Positions 1 to 14,600 of a stretch of 64,000 bases of DNA are shown here, piece by piece. The DNA is from Metopolophium dirhodum (lineage: Eukaryota; Arthropoda; Insecta; Hemiptera; Aphididae). Made by a program: the position numbers and the translations under genes. Under the pieces are notes generated by a model. It did no database searches and was not told where the DNA came from. It worked only from the letters and a program-made list of their open reading frames with translations. Numbering within the stretch: the first letter of the stretch is position 1; the number at the start of each line of letters is the position of its first letter. The stretch covers positions 1,054,001 to 1,118,000 of the forward strand of contig NC_083562.1 of the NCBI RefSeq assembly GCF_019925205.1, in the 5' to 3' direction.

Positions 1-337
1 ACTTTATTAGATCAATTGATATGTTTGGCAAAGAAACCGTCTAAAATCCTATGTCACATGTGTGTTAGACAAAAACAGAAAATCACGGTATGGAATCCCC
101 TTAATATAATATAGGTACCTTTATAGGACCTAACCTTAGATACCTAAATATACAAATATATATAAGACAAACTAATACCGTTCAACTTTATGTGTGGCTG
201 TGCGAGTACTCAATTTTTTTCTAACGCTTTGTTTATCACCATAGCAACGAATAATAATTAATAATATTATAACTAATTTATAAGTAATATTAATTCAACT
301 TACAGGCTATAATAAATAATACAATATAAAAAATCCA

Positions 338-482
338 GACTGACAAACCGTCTCCGCTTAGAATCGTTCTTCTTATACAATTTCTTATTATATCATTGAA
401 TTTAAGTTTAATACAATCCATTATACATTGACCCACTTGTAATCTATTGTACAGCAGAGCGACATCCACTTACCCGCTTTTT
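338..482 (+). repeat. Family A dispersed repeat, terminal fragment
   Basis: This segment matches, with many differences, the end modules at 18830-18990 and 4040-4117 and the reverse complement of 42950-43090. Shared landmarks, in order, are GACAAACCGTCTC, AGAATCGTT, a T-rich stretch ending ATTGAATT, CCATTA..GTGACCCAC, TGTACAGCAGAGCGAC and a terminal CCACTTACC. Only the end module is present. It is a non-coding dispersed element of unknown class. Confidence 0.7.
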
Positions 483-3049
483 ATATCTTGAAGCTATTTA
501 TCAGGATTCTGTTATAGGTATAAACTATGTACATTTTAGACAAAATTGTGTATAATATGAAAAAAAAGTATTGTCGTAATTAGAAATCTTAAATGGTACA
601 CTTTTAGTCTACTAATAAATTATTATGTCATTAGTAAATACTAAATAATGGTATATAATAGGAAGATAATTTTTCGTTAAATTAATGGGGGGTTTCCATT
701 AAAACAATTACGGCGGGAATTCATTAATTCCGCAATATCCTTTTTTGTTTCAGATACCATTATTTCTTAAAGAATAAAATAACACTTCACTTAGGTATCA
801 AATTTTCACAAGTTTTCTAATGTATAATTCTCGTTTTAATATCGTTCACCGTTTGTTCATTGCATTGTATTATTTTTAATTTTTAAAATATATTTAGGTG
901 TCTACCTTAGTGTAGATGTCTACTATTATATTACACGCGTGAAGGTATTCCAATATTATTGTCTTATATTTTATATAGGTAGGTACTATATCATAATATA
1001 TAGGTAGTTATATATTATGTTTCATATCAAATGTTGTCATTCTAAGACCTATCTGTTAAAGTATTAACATTTAACGTAATTTGTTATTTTTTAACACATA
1101 TTATGAATATAAATAATCCGTTTACAAGTTTTGACCTTTGTCCTTGTTCTATACTATATATTTTTTCGAATTGTTTTATTGTGCGTATACACTATACAAG
1201 TGGGAGGGATTAGTATGCTTAACTTGTATAGTCGGTCGCGGTATGACACTTTCTCTTCGACAGTCCTATAGCAATCTTCTGTCGCGTACTTACATCTCAG
1301 ATATCCTCATCGGAAGCTGCTCTCAGTTTGGTCGTCTTCACATACTCATGAAAATTTGACTTTCACATCACTTAGCTTTTATATATATATACACCTTGTG
1401 ATCTAACGCATGATCTTGATTCTTCGATTTATTTAATGATGACTTTCTTAATGTTAACGTCCACATCTTATTTTGTTCATATATTGTATACGAGTATACT
1501 TATATAATGGTAATAAATAGGTATCTACATAATATATCGTATGCTGTACCTATATTGTACTTAAATGTCTAGTCTTTAACAATAATGCATCGGTAATGAA
1601 TACCTAGGTATGCATTTATTTTGCGTTTGTATTGTTATAATATTCGATGGACGGTAGGTACATATCTAAACATATTATAAGACATTTGAGTAGATTTAAT
1701 TATAAACAATTAGATAAAATGATAGCTATACGCCTATACTTAACATAAAAAGTATGTTCAACCTACAATCCAACCTACATTATTCATTTTATTCACTGTT
1801 TTGGAACTTTTCTTCGTCGTAATTCGCCGCTTATAGGCATACGATTTCTCTTCTATTCTTTATAAGTAAATCATATATTCATCATATACCTACCTATGTT
1901 ATATATAGTTATTTAGTACACATATACGGTACTTATTTCCGTTCTTTAAAAACATCTTCAATAGGTAGCGTTTTTTGTTCGGTGTTTTCAATGAAGTTAT
2001 TTTTTGTGTATAAGACCATTAAGACGAAAAAAAACTATTCAATTTTTATATTAACCAAGATCTCGTTTGTATATAATGTAGGTACCTGCCTACTTAATTG
2101 CACATACTGCATTATTTATACTTAATTTGATATTATAGTTAGACAGTGCCGGGTGCTTACTATACAGATATTAAATGGACGAAAAAATATAATAATTGCA
2201 ATATAGTTTAACATTCAAATAAAATGACGATGAATCATTTTTTTTTTAGAAATACGCAATTCTTTATGTGTTTTTCAGTTGGCATAACTCAATATAATTT
2301 GCATACATGTATATATATTAATTTTAAACCCGTAATAAAAATACACACTTTATTTGCAAGATCATTAAAATAAAGGTATACATTGGATTGATATTGTAAT
2401 GAGGTTATAAAAACGCTCAAAATAGTATTAAACTATTAAACCTACGAATTATAATTTCTTAAGTACAATTATTATTGTAAATCCTAATACAAATATACCT
2501 TAACAGTTACTAATTACTAATTACATTTTGCAATTTTTCTATACCTACTGAGTTAATGGAATTGAGTATTTATACATTAAAAATAAAAAACTACTAAGGT
2601 GGGTAGTTACATAATATTATATTATTGTGGTATAAACATGGAGTTGATGTATTCATATGTATCTATATTATGTATACAATTAACGGCAAAAAAAAATGTT
2701 TCTATTGAAAAAATTATTTATTTATTGATTATTCGTATGTATGAAACATATGTGTTGACATACATAATATAGTTGAGTAAGATTACAATTTTAACTTCAA
2801 CCATTTGATCGATGCCTTGTTTGGATAAATGTTTATTGGGACATAGCGGGATTGCAGCTGTAGGTACGTGAAGTATAATATAACATATGATATTATTTAT
2901 TTTACGCTATCAATTATCATACCTATAGGTATATGGCTACATAGAAAATTTTGTTCTAAATCATTTGCGTCTCTTTATTAAAATATAAACTGTACAGCCT
3001 TGTTACATACACAAACTTTTAACTCATAAATGAGTCATAATTATATATT

Positions 3050-4117
3050 TTTATTTAGATTCTGAGCGAAACGATGAACGTATTGATTTTACAATAAAGT
3101 GTGTTTTTTTGTGTCTCGTCACCTTTTTGGAACAGTAAAAATGTTTAAATTTTCTTCAACATCATCTGTTCTGGTAGGAAAGTGAATCTAGTTGGTACTT
3201 TGAGGAGTCAAAAGTAAACAATTCCCAATAGTTTTCAAAAGCATCAGGAAAAACAAACAAACAATTAACGTTTTTGCGCAAAACCAAATTTTGGAAAAAA
3301 TCGATTTTGTTTTTTAGTGGAACTCTAAAAACATAACAGAATATAGATGAAATGTTCACTTAATGTTAAATTTAGCAATTTCTATGCACCATAACATTTT
3401 CGAAATACTGCGACTATTTTTGAGCTATTTATAGGCATAAGAAAATTTCACGTTTTATTAGTTTTTATTTAACAATTGTCGATATTAAATTTTTCGGTTG
3501 TTCAAAAAACTTGAAAATGTAAAATAACGTTCCTCTTAAGTTGATACAAGTGAAAATTTAAAAAAAAAGTCGAGAGTAAATCCACAGTAATTTTTTATGA
3601 TTGTCTAAAGTTAAAATTTTTACGAAATCCATCAAAATCACGAAAATTTGCAAATACCTATTTTGAGTTTAAATTCATAAAAATGTTTTTAGTGCTATCT
3701 AAGCTTTGAAAATGTAATATAAGATTCTCTTTAAGTTTTCCTTCATTCAAAAAAAAAAATTTTACCTGAAAGTCAAATTATTTTTTAGAAATAAACTATT
3801 GGAGCTAGACATTGGATATTCACCCGTAAATTAACAAATTTTTATACAACGATTTTCTTATTTTGTCGCTATTCAAAAACTAATAACTGTAAGTACTTGA
3901 AATGTTCATAAAATGTTTATTTTATTATTTCCATACATGATAAAATGTTCAAAATATTTTAACTGGTTTTGAATTAATTTTTAGAAATATTTAAAATGTC
4001 TATAAATAAAAATGCTATAATTGTCAACAATCATTGATTTAAAATTTAACACCATCCATTACAGTGATGGCCTAGTTGTAACCTACTGTACAGCAGAGTG
4101 ACTTCCAATTACCAGCT
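3050..4117 (+). repeat. Family A dispersed repeat, long copy
   Basis: A copy of about 1.07 kb. It opens with ATTCTGAGCGAAACGATG at 3059 and ends with the module GTACAGCAGAGTGAC..ACCAGCTTA. The copy at 42950-44449 is the same element in the opposite orientation, with its ends in mirrored order. The interior is AT-rich and made of loosely repeated phrases such as GAGCTATTTATAGGCAT and AAAAAACTTGAAAATG. It has no coding capacity. Class is uncertain; both ends carrying ATTCTGAGC-type sequence suggests a terminal-inverted-repeat origin. Confidence 0.75.
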
Positions 4118-7100
4118 TATTTTTATTGCAAGTACTGTGAAATATAGTTTTTGAACTCTTCAATTTGTAGAAAGTAATTTATATTTATGACGTTTACACA
4201 TTTTAATAGTAAATAGTATCTATACACTATATGTACACTCATCGAATGTTGAGAATCCATGTATGACTGTTGGACATACCTTGCGTTCCGTAACCCCACC
4301 ACAAACTATTCGATTTTCATGTTCACAAGAATATGATTCTATAGGTCAAAAATGTATCGATACCCTTGACACTCCCTAGTCCCGATTTTCAAGTCTTCTA
4401 TTGTATATAATCTTATGACTTTTGTCTTTTAATATAGATGTAATGTACATTTAAACAAATATCATTAAATATTTTGATTGAGCGTTATCCCTATATTCAC
4501 TATTGATACTATTTATTTTATATATTGAATATTGATATACACAATCAAGATTCAAAATTTATTGATAAATTGATTATGATAAAATGCATAAGTTATTACA
4601 ACAAAGTAATTTATTGTTACAGAAAATATATTTGATTTGATTGATTAATAATATTTGATAATTTATATTCATCGGTTTATAATGCTTAGATTATACCTAC
4701 CTATACATGATACACCATATAATATTTATAATTTATACTTTATATGTACCTACTTATGCCTAGAATATTAAAGTTCTATACACAATTATACAATATATAA
4801 TATTATATAGGTACCTATAGGATTTGCTGAGTTTTTATAAACGTCAGGTGTGGCATCCTTATACGTGACGTAGGCGGAAAGTACACACACAGACGACCAA
4901 CGTATATATTTTATCAGTTTGTCTTTACGAATATAATATAAATAATATGCAAATTACTGTGTTATATCATGTATACGAGACACGAGTGCACGACTATATT
5001 ATTACTGCAATATGAAAATAAATTGTTCTTTGAATATTGACTCGTGGATTTTAATTTGAGTTTGAAACATTGTAGGACATAATATAATATATTGATATTA
5101 ATTTTATAAAATCAATGATATATAGATAAAAAAACAATAGTTAAACAATACACCCCAAGAACCATAGCCCAGGGGTCAGCTTTGTAGTTGTTATGCCTAT
5201 ACCTACAAGCAACGGCGCATAGCTATTTACGCTATTATTTTGGCTTCAGTATGTTTAGCTTCTACACCCCGCCGAACAGTCTCCGCCATCATTACTTAGT
5301 AATTTCATAAAGCCATAACGAAAAATGGCCATTAAACTTTTTATTTATATTATTTTAGTTCGACAGTATGTTGTGTATAAGCATATTCGTATTCACTTCA
5401 AATAAGTGTGTTGCTATAAAGGCTTGATTTTCGATGGCTCACCGGCTCGCAACTTTATGGCATTAAATCATTTTTTTTTATAACATAAATTAGCCATTAT
5501 TTAGGCTAACACATTACTAATAAATAATAATAAGAATAAGAATAAGAATAATTCAGTTAAAAAGTACATTTTTCTGATTTTATGATACGATGCAGCCATA
5601 ATATTATATAGGTATGTACCATAACAAATAACAATATTACCTACTACCCTATCTATTGGATATTATCATATTGATTAGCTTTACTTATAATTGTCTATTG
5701 ATTATAGGAACTTTAAAAAAGTGTATGTCACCTATTATGTGGGGAAATATTCAGGGTTTCGGGGTCCTTATAATTAATTACTATGCATAATGGATTTACA
5801 TTTTTTTTCATATATTTTATATAGTTTCCTACCTATATGTTTATACTTTTATAGTAAAACATTTTGTATCTTTTAAAAATGAAAGTAGGTATAACACTTT
5901 AATCTATAGTTGTAAAATATATTACAACCAGTAATTAGTAATTACCAAATGGAAAATTGTCATATAGATAACGCTTTTAACTATTTACCTGAGTGTGTAT
6001 TAATATTAAGCATATTTCGTAAAACATTTTTTATTTGACATTAGGTACTGTAGATTTTTATTTATAACATTATGTAGCTTTATATTACTAGGGATGTAGC
6101 GTATGTAGTATGCACTTGAGTCCTGAGTATTTAAACATATTTTCATCGAGTAAAGTTATGTTATGCTCTGCGTTTTAAAAATGCACTCACAAACAAATGT
6201 TAAGTCGTATTTGGCAACATGCCTAAATAGTAAATTATATCGAAAAAGATATTTTTGTTTTATTTTTATTGGACTAATGTTCGTTTATGTATTTTTTTTA
6301 TACTTTTACAATTATTATAGTTATACGCATTAGCGTAAGACTATGTATCGTCCTACACTCCTACGTATATAATAGTGGTGGAATATATGTGGGGGGAAGG
6401 GGTGCTAGAAGTATGTTATTATATTAGGGAGCCATTTTTTAAAGGAGAACAATTATAATGTGGCAATTAACCTCTAGTTTTATATATTATAGATACTGGA
6501 TAGGTTACATGAATTGTTTCGCCAGTGGTTTTAAATAGAGAGCATTTATATATTATCTAGACTCTCTAGTTTTAACTTAAAAGTATTAGGTAGATATATT
6601 TGTACCATGAGTGGTATACACAGATTATGAAGTGTTAAAGATACAGAATATAACTTAAATGGTTACTTATCACTTTATCAGTCATCCACGATTCAAAACC
6701 ATAATTTTTTGGTCCATGTATCTAGTTATTTATTATACATATTATAACATTGATTATGAATACTACTATATACTAGTATTTATAATTAATGATATTAGAT
6801 ATATTGATTTCATTGACACATCAGATGGTTCGAGATGTGACAAATTGCCCCTTCACCTCCCAGGCCGATCCATCGCTGCCGGATGTACCTACATTTTAGG
6901 ATATGAATAGATATGCACTTATGAATAATATTTATATTTTTGTCATCAAGATAAGTCGGAACCTCCTAAACTAAATATTTATTATAGTAAATACCATTCA
7001 GGAAAATATTTATGTGTCGTCATAAAAATGATTTTGACCATTTGATAGGCCCCTATAAAAAAATCCTAATCGTTCGAACGATCAACGGTGTATCATAATT

Positions 7101-7562
7101 TAGCTGGTGTGTAGGCATATGCGACTTGTCACTTGTATAAGTGGATTAGGATTTGTAGATCTGAAGATGAATTTTTACGATCATAATATTATATTAGGTA
7201 TAACTGCTGCGAACCATCATCGTGACCATAGTTAATATTATTATGGGACGTTACCGACATTCAGCAATAGCCAATATTGTAATATTTTAATGAATAATTA
7301 TTTCCGATCGCCATCGTATAATAAGGCTTTACGGTTTATAATATATTATTATTACCTATTATTTCATAATATAATCGTTTTAACATATACGGACGAGTGA
7401 CGTCGATGGACGATGACGAGCGGATGAGGTATCTACCTACCTATTTATACGTATATTATTCTAAATTCGTACACATGACGACGACGCTGCCACAATGAAT
7501 CACTATAAAATCATCACTCGTCAATAACGATAATAATAATGCTAGTAAAATAGTAAATAGTA

Positions 7563-7614
7563 GGTAATAATAATAATAATAATAGTACTAGTAGTAATAA
7601 TAATAGTAATAGTA

Positions 7615-7647
<33 letters not shown>

Positions 7648-7653
7648 GTAGTA

Positions 7654-7716
<63 letters not shown>

Positions 7717-7722
7717 GTAGTA

Positions 7723-7761
<39 letters not shown>

Positions 7762-7796
7762 GTTATAGTAGTAGTAATAATAATAGTAATAATAAC

Positions 7797-7831
<35 letters not shown>

Positions 7832-7842
7832 CAACAACAACA
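7563..7842. repeat. Large imperfect TAA/TAG trinucleotide microsatellite
   Basis: About 280 bp of almost uninterrupted TAA triplets with scattered TAG, TTA and CAA variants, ending in a run of CAA/ACA triplets. It lies about 0.8 kb upstream of the Pez start codon, next to the CpG-rich 5' region. The long tyrosine-only minus-strand frame is a by-product of the array and is not a gene. Such arrays usually differ in length between individuals. Confidence 0.95.
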
Positions 7843-7854
7843 TATTAACAACCG

Positions 7855-8626
7855 GGTTAAATATTACCGTACCGGCCGCGGCCGCCCGGTATTATTGTGC
7901 TGGTCGCACGGTATTTATTGGTATTGTTTTAGAGATTTTGGGCCGGGGGGGAGGACTCAACTGTGGATTCGTCGCGAAAGGACGTGATAAACCATGATTA
8001 CGTTATCATATTTATTGTTGATCTCAAGTAGACTCACGTCGTGTCGTTACGTTACCATTGGCAAACCGCGGCAGTGAGTTTTCTAATTTGTGGCGTCTGC
8101 GATGTGCTTTCGTCGGCACCGTTAAACCGACGAAATCTTCCGCTGGACACATCCGATAGCCGTACCCTACCTTGGAGGTCGCCGGACGGATTTTTCGTAA
8201 TGTGTCGCGCGCCTTGTCCCGAATCGTCTGACGGCGAAAAGACAGGTCGAGCGTACAGCAACAATAACCGTCGCCCGGGAACATTCTAGGGCACTCGGCG
8301 GCAAAGGCACGGTGACCGCCATCACTATCGTTCGTCACTGGTGAGTGCAATAACATTGTCCGTGTTTTTTTAACGAAATGGTTTACACCACAGACACCGC
8401 CACCTGTCAGACGGGTAGCAGTGTAAGGGGCTTTCTGTGCCGTGCCATGACTAAGTAAATAGTTATTTGGCCATGTGCCTTGCCACTCGGCTGTCTGTGG
8501 AGGACGCGTTTTTTGTTGACTAATCTGCGGAAAAGTGATACAACTCGATATCATTTTTACTCATTGGATTCCTGTTTGCAATCGACAAACACTCAACAAA
8601 TTGACCGTTATCATGTTTGTTTTCAG
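7855..8626 (+). promoter_or_regulatory. CpG-rich 5' region and probable untranslated first exon of Pez
   Basis: The sequence turns abruptly from AT-rich to G+C- and CpG-rich (for example GGCCGCGGCCGC near 7875) and stays so to about 8530, directly before the Pez start codon. A strong splice donor (CACTG|GTGAGT) at 8341 and a pyrimidine-rich acceptor ending TTTTCAG at 8626 would define a 5'-untranslated exon followed by a 286-bp intron. The first coding exon would then begin at 8627, 13 bases before the ATG. Promoter identity is inferred from composition and position. No clear TATA box was chosen. Confidence 0.55.
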
Positions 8627-8639
8627 AAACTCTACTACA

Positions 8640-11600
8640 ATGCCTTTAAAACTATTGCGTCTAAAAAAGAGTCGACAGTACAATGTCGTCTCCAAATCTC
8701 TGTATGTGATTTGTGTTGAACTCCTAGACAGCACATCCATAGAATGTACCCTATCGGCAGAAAGCGTCGGTCAAGAATGCCTAGACAGTGTATGCCAAAG
8801 ACTCGGATTACATCAGGTTATTGTTTGCACTTTACTTAAAATTATTAAATTTTTGTGATTTCAATGTGTTTTTAATTTGTTTATAGCCGGAGATCCTAGG
8901 GTTGCGTTACATATCTCGAGCTAGAAATCCACGATGGGTTGATTTAAGTCGACCATTAAAAAGGCAATTGGACAAATACGCGAGTCATTTTAGCCTGTAT
9001 TTGAGAGTCATGTACTTTATTACTAATGTATCTTTTATAAAGGACGAAATGACTAGGTTAGTATGTAATTTCCATATTTTTAATACAATATTGTAAATTG
9101 TATAAAATTAAATTGTACCTATAATAGTATGAAAATCCTCTCTGTATGACCGTAGTTACCTAATTAAAAAGGATTTTTATTCTTTATAACCGGATTACTT
9201 TCAACTATCAATACACAGCATACAATTTTTTTTCATTTGTATTGTGTATGACATCCTCAGTCTATATTTTAAAATATATATTAAAAATTGCTTAGGTACT
9301 GTGTTAACCCTTTGGTGAGTATTGACATATTATACATATATACGTTTTAATTTCCATGTTCTATTTTTATTTTATAGGGTTTTACCTTATGAACAACATA
9401 ACCCATTTAGGACGTATTTATACATTATTGCTAAAATATGCAAGGCTGGGCATTAACGAGTTAAAAAGTTAAAGTTAAGCTAAAAAATTAATTTAATTTA
9501 AACTTTAACTTAACTAGTTACTTTTGGCTATCCATTAACTTAACTATTAATTTACTAAATTTCTTTCTTAATTAACGTGAAATTAACGAGTTTATTTTTC
9601 ATTTAAAGAAGTTAGTTAAGTTAATTAATTTGTTTTTAATTTTATAATATTTCATTATTTCAGTTTATTTCGTTTTAATGTCAAAAAATATGTATCGTAA
9701 ATTGTTTAAAGTTTAAAACTGATATCATTCAAATCTAACTTATATCGAAACACTGTATGAAGTATTAACACTATATCCTATAATTTAGTTTTGGGTTGGA
9801 AAAAAATTAAGTACGTTAGCGTTGTATAAACAAATTAACTTTTTTTTAACTTAATAAAAAGTTAACAAAAAGTGTGTATTAACTTTTAACTTAACTGAGT
9901 TAACCTATAGTTAAATTAACTTTTAACTTTTTGATATTGGTGCATATTAAAAAAAATCATTAACTTGCCTAGCCTTGAAAATATGGTGATAAAAGCAAAA
10001 TGTAAATATACGGCAATGCGCTGAAATTAAAATTTTTTTTTTTCCATTCCAAATCGTCACTGAGTAACGCTGTATATTCTTAATTCTCTCATCAAAGGGT
10101 TAATGGTCAATGATCATAAATTATAATAATATGTGTTTGTTATTTTTATTATTATTGTTAAGGATGAATTACATATTTTATTGGTTAGTAATAAGAATAC
10201 AAAATGGAAATCATAAAATAATTATAAAGTAAATCAAACGATAACATTCACTTAAAGAGAGTATAAAATAGGTATAGCTTGACATTAAAACTATCTGAGC
10301 AAAGCAGATCCAACAATATTATCATAAACATAGATTTGTCGTTTGTTTTTTATTTGTTACTGGTCGAGGTACTAGTGCAATTACATAGATGTACATTTGT
10401 GTTGAAACCGCATTAAACATAATATTAACTATTTACATTATCCATCTAGACTTTATTTTATTTATATTATTAGGTAGGGATAACATTTTGAATTTGAATA
10501 TTGTTATATATCGTCAGGGCCGGATTGGTTAGGAGAGCTACCGAGAAAATCTCGGTAGGCCAGTCGTATGACTGGGAGTGAAAAAAAAATCATGTTTAAA
10601 ATACGATTGGTCATCTATCAGCTCGTAATAATTTTAGACTTAATTTTGGGACAGTGAATATTTAAATGGGCAGCGTAGAAGTGAACATTTTGATGGGCCG
10701 ATACATACCAATCCGGCCCTGTTTATCGGTATCAATGAATTCTCAGGATTTTTAATGTAGTAGGCTGGAAAAAAATCTGTGCTCACTTAACATATACGAT
10801 AAAACAGAATAAATATGCAATAGCATACAAATCTGCAGTCTACTACTAATATTTTATTATATTTTAGGACCCGTAGAAAAGTTGAAAATTTTTATGTTTA
10901 GTTTAAATTAAATTAATAGAAACTAGGTAGTTTAAACTAAACTTAATATATGTTTAATAACTATTGATATTTTATGAAAGACAAGCAGGAAAGTTATTAA
11001 ATAGATAAAAATGGTCTGAAATATAAATTTAAATAAAACATTTTACATATCAAAAAAAATCTTGGCCATAGTTTAATTAATTAGTTTTAATTTTAATGAT
11101 TATTTAGTTACACCTTGCCTATTATTAACTCTAATTTTATTAAATATATTTTGATTCTAAGTATTATTTATCTGTGTTCGATAAATAAAATTTATATTTT
11201 TTAATTGTTTTTTATAATTCAATATTATAGTTTATGTATAATTTATAAGCTCTTTAATAGTTATTCTTTTATGGTAGTACTTAGTAGAAATAAACAACAA
11301 TGTACAACAAATATTGTATTATTCAGATAAAATTGTTTGTATTTATATACAGCCATTTCATATTTAGGTACTTGTAAGTTGTAGTTCAATACACTTGAAA
11401 TAATAAGATTATCTATAATGTTATTTATTAAACATGCACTTTAAAAATATTAAATGTTTCTCACTGTAAAGATAATTAATACCATGAGCTCTAATTAATT
11501 TTTAAATTAAGACTCAAATCCAAATTAATAATCAAATATGCATTAATAGTTTTGAAATTTGAATTTATCATTCCATCTGAACATAAAGAATTCACATTAA

Positions 11601-14600
11601 TATCAGATAGAGTTATAACTTTTATTTCACTGGTACCTATATAGGATAAATAGTTGACAAATAATTTTTTAAATATATTTTCGTTATAATTTAATGCTTG
11701 AATGGAAATTGGAAAGTAAATAATCAATATTTAGTATGTATATAAATGTTATGTGCAATGTACACGCTACCTGATTAATTTGGTCCTGCCTGGGCAATTT
11801 TAATAGTAAATAAAAACAAATTATTTTTTGTGCAATATTTTTTATTAAATTTATTGTTTCTAATAAATAATAACTATACCGGTTGATTCTTTTATCAAAG
11901 AACACTCATTATTTCAAAAAGTGTAGATTTTTTTTGAAAATATTGTTTTACATAGTTTCAAGTCGCTTATAGAACAACGTTTTTACTAAAATATTATATT
12001 TTTAAATATTTTTTATCCTTATAATTTTTTAGATTTTTTATGTTTTTTAATGACAACATAGGGTTTTTATTTTATATTCCAAAGCAGAATATTTTTATTA
12101 GTATTTATTTTGATACATGAAAATCGAATTTGGGGTGAGTAGCTTATGAGTTATAAATATTTAAAGTTTTGATGAGCGGTGAAGTGGACAAACATTTCGC
12201 AGGGTAACCCTGTACCACTCTACTCCGCTCATCTAAACTTAAATTTAATAAAAAAGTTGTTTTGTAAGCGACTTGAAACTATGTAAAAAAATATTTTCAA
12301 AAAAATCTACACTTTTTGAAATAATGAGTATTCTTTGATAAAAGAATCACCCGGTATAATATTGATGGAAAAACCAAAATAAAATTATTAACTTATTATT
12401 ACTCATTTATTATTTTGAATATTTTAAACCAAATAATAAAATAATGATAATAATTATTAATTATATACCTAATATTGATGGCTAGCAACACCATTAGATA
12501 TAAATAAATACATTTTTCGTTTATTATATTAAGATTAATTAGAATTTTATTGTTACTTATTTATTTGTACATTATTTATTATAGTGGCATTTAGAATTGT
12601 GAAGTCTGTCTGCTTTCCTGCATTTGCATTTACTTATTTTACAAAGCTGCTTGCAAGTGTATTGATCATCCATCAATATTAGGTTTATAATGATATTATT
12701 ATCATAATTATATTTGTTTTAAAATATTCAGAACATAATAATTAGGTATTAAAATATAATTATAATTAGAGATGGGCCAATACTAGAACCAATACTTGAT
12801 ATCGGTGGTATCGGTTTTTTTTTTACACCAATATTTGAAATAATACCAAATAAAACCAACCAAATCAATCAGCATATTGGCATTGATTATAAATTTATAA
12901 ATGTAAAATCAATGAAAAATTACAAAACATTTCTATCATTGGGTACCGGGTTTAGCTGATATCGGTTGGTAGTATCGGTTCATGGCTTATACCGTAAATG
13001 TTGGTTTTCTAATATATCGGTAATTGTTAGCATATATCAGAATATCAGCTATGGGTAAAAAGTAGTATCGGCCTATCCCTCAGTTTATAATTAATATTAA
13101 AACTATTTTTTTTTGTTTTTTTCATCAACATTATGTAATTATTAGTAATAATAGATATAAAGAAAATACTGTACCAAAAATAATTTATTTATATTCGTGG
13201 TTAAAATGCCCGGACAGGAACAAATTTACCGGGCATGTGTACATTGCCCGTAATATATACGTTAGGTATATAATATATTAAGTATAAAGAGTAAAAATAT
13301 ATTATAAATTTATAATTAAATAATAATAAAAAAAAAGTTGATTACATTAGATATTTAGAAATTGTAAATTTTCACTTTAAATTATATTTATAAAACTATA
13401 ATATATCTATTATTATATTACAAATTTAATCAAATTTGTAAAGTTTATACGCTAAGAGCAATTCTTGTGTCTTGTGGAAAGCGTAAATTAGTTTTCCTTT
13501 TTTCATAACGTGGAACACTCATATATTAGTCTCGGTCTTTAGCATGACTGTTAATAATTCATGGTGTCATTTAAAAGTGTTAATGAACTAATTTTGTACT
13601 GAATAGTCCCAAGATTTTTAAATTGCTTAATTATCATGCTTTATGGTTTTTATTATTATTAACATACTGGTACCTAATGGCTAATACCTATATATATTTT
13701 ATAAGTTGCATTGATAGTAATAATTTTTCTTAATAATTAACTCAGCACTTTATCTATTTTTCTTTTTTTTCTTTAAATATATTTACAATCTATACACAAA
13801 TTAAGTACAATAAGTATTTTTGATTTAGATTACAATACATACATAGCGAGACTGACAGATTGGGAGAGCACTCAGATTTAATACTTGATCTATAAATCAA
13901 ATTTGTTTATAACAATGTTAAACTGATATTTATTGTAATTTTATATCAGTTATATTACCTATATTCATTTTGTAATTTTGTGAATTCTAAATAAAAACAA
14001 AACAATAATCTAAAATGGATGTAGGCATAGGTAGGCGAACATGTTCCACTCTCCCTATTCAATAATTTTTACGAAATATAAATGTTTATTTCAATATGTT
14101 GTTAGTTTATAGTTCATCTAGTTGCAATAGTCTAATTACTATTGTTTTGATTATATTTTATCTGAGCAGTATGAATAAGTGGAATAAAAATTTGCCGTGT
14201 TAGTAATTATTAGGGCTCTGATTTAAATGCTCTAAAAGTATCAAAAAAATGCCTTTTCAAAAAATACATTTATGACCTAAAAACTTTTTAAAAAATGCTC
14301 TTAAAATATGAAAAACTGCATTTACAATGTAAAATTGTGTAGGAACGTTTATAAATATAAAAAGATGAGTAAAAAATTATATTTGTATTACACTGTAGTA
14401 CTATACTACCCTTTAATACTCCAATAAAAGTTGTATACAATGAAATTGGCTAATTGGTTGGCGTGACATTAAGATAAATTTCAGCCTTGTTAGGTTAGGT
14501 CTTAGTGTAGATTACTTATATTATATAGTTCAAATGAAAATTATTTGTATTATAAAGTAGGTAGGTACTATGTATCTGTTATTGTGTATATTTCAATGAA

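Larger units (their letters stand above)
1..7562. other. Intergenic AT-rich DNA upstream of Pez
   Basis: No convincing gene is seen. Apart from two family A repeat pieces described separately, the stretch is AT-rich, with short A/T runs and a small AAGAAT-type simple repeat near 5525-5550. Two short blocks are richer in G+C than their surroundings (about 1215-1345 and 6830-6890) and could be old transposon pieces or regulatory DNA. Neither shows a recognisable protein or RNA. Confidence 0.6.

Noticed and set aside
7588..7851. Tyrosine-only minus-strand frame
   Set aside because: It is only the translation of the TAA/TAG trinucleotide array.
8024..8554. 176-codon minus-strand open frame, the longest in the window outside the trinucleotide array
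   Set aside because: It lies in the CpG-rich 5' region of Pez, where stop codons are scarce in every frame. The translation has no domain or signal, and other frames of the same segment are also open.
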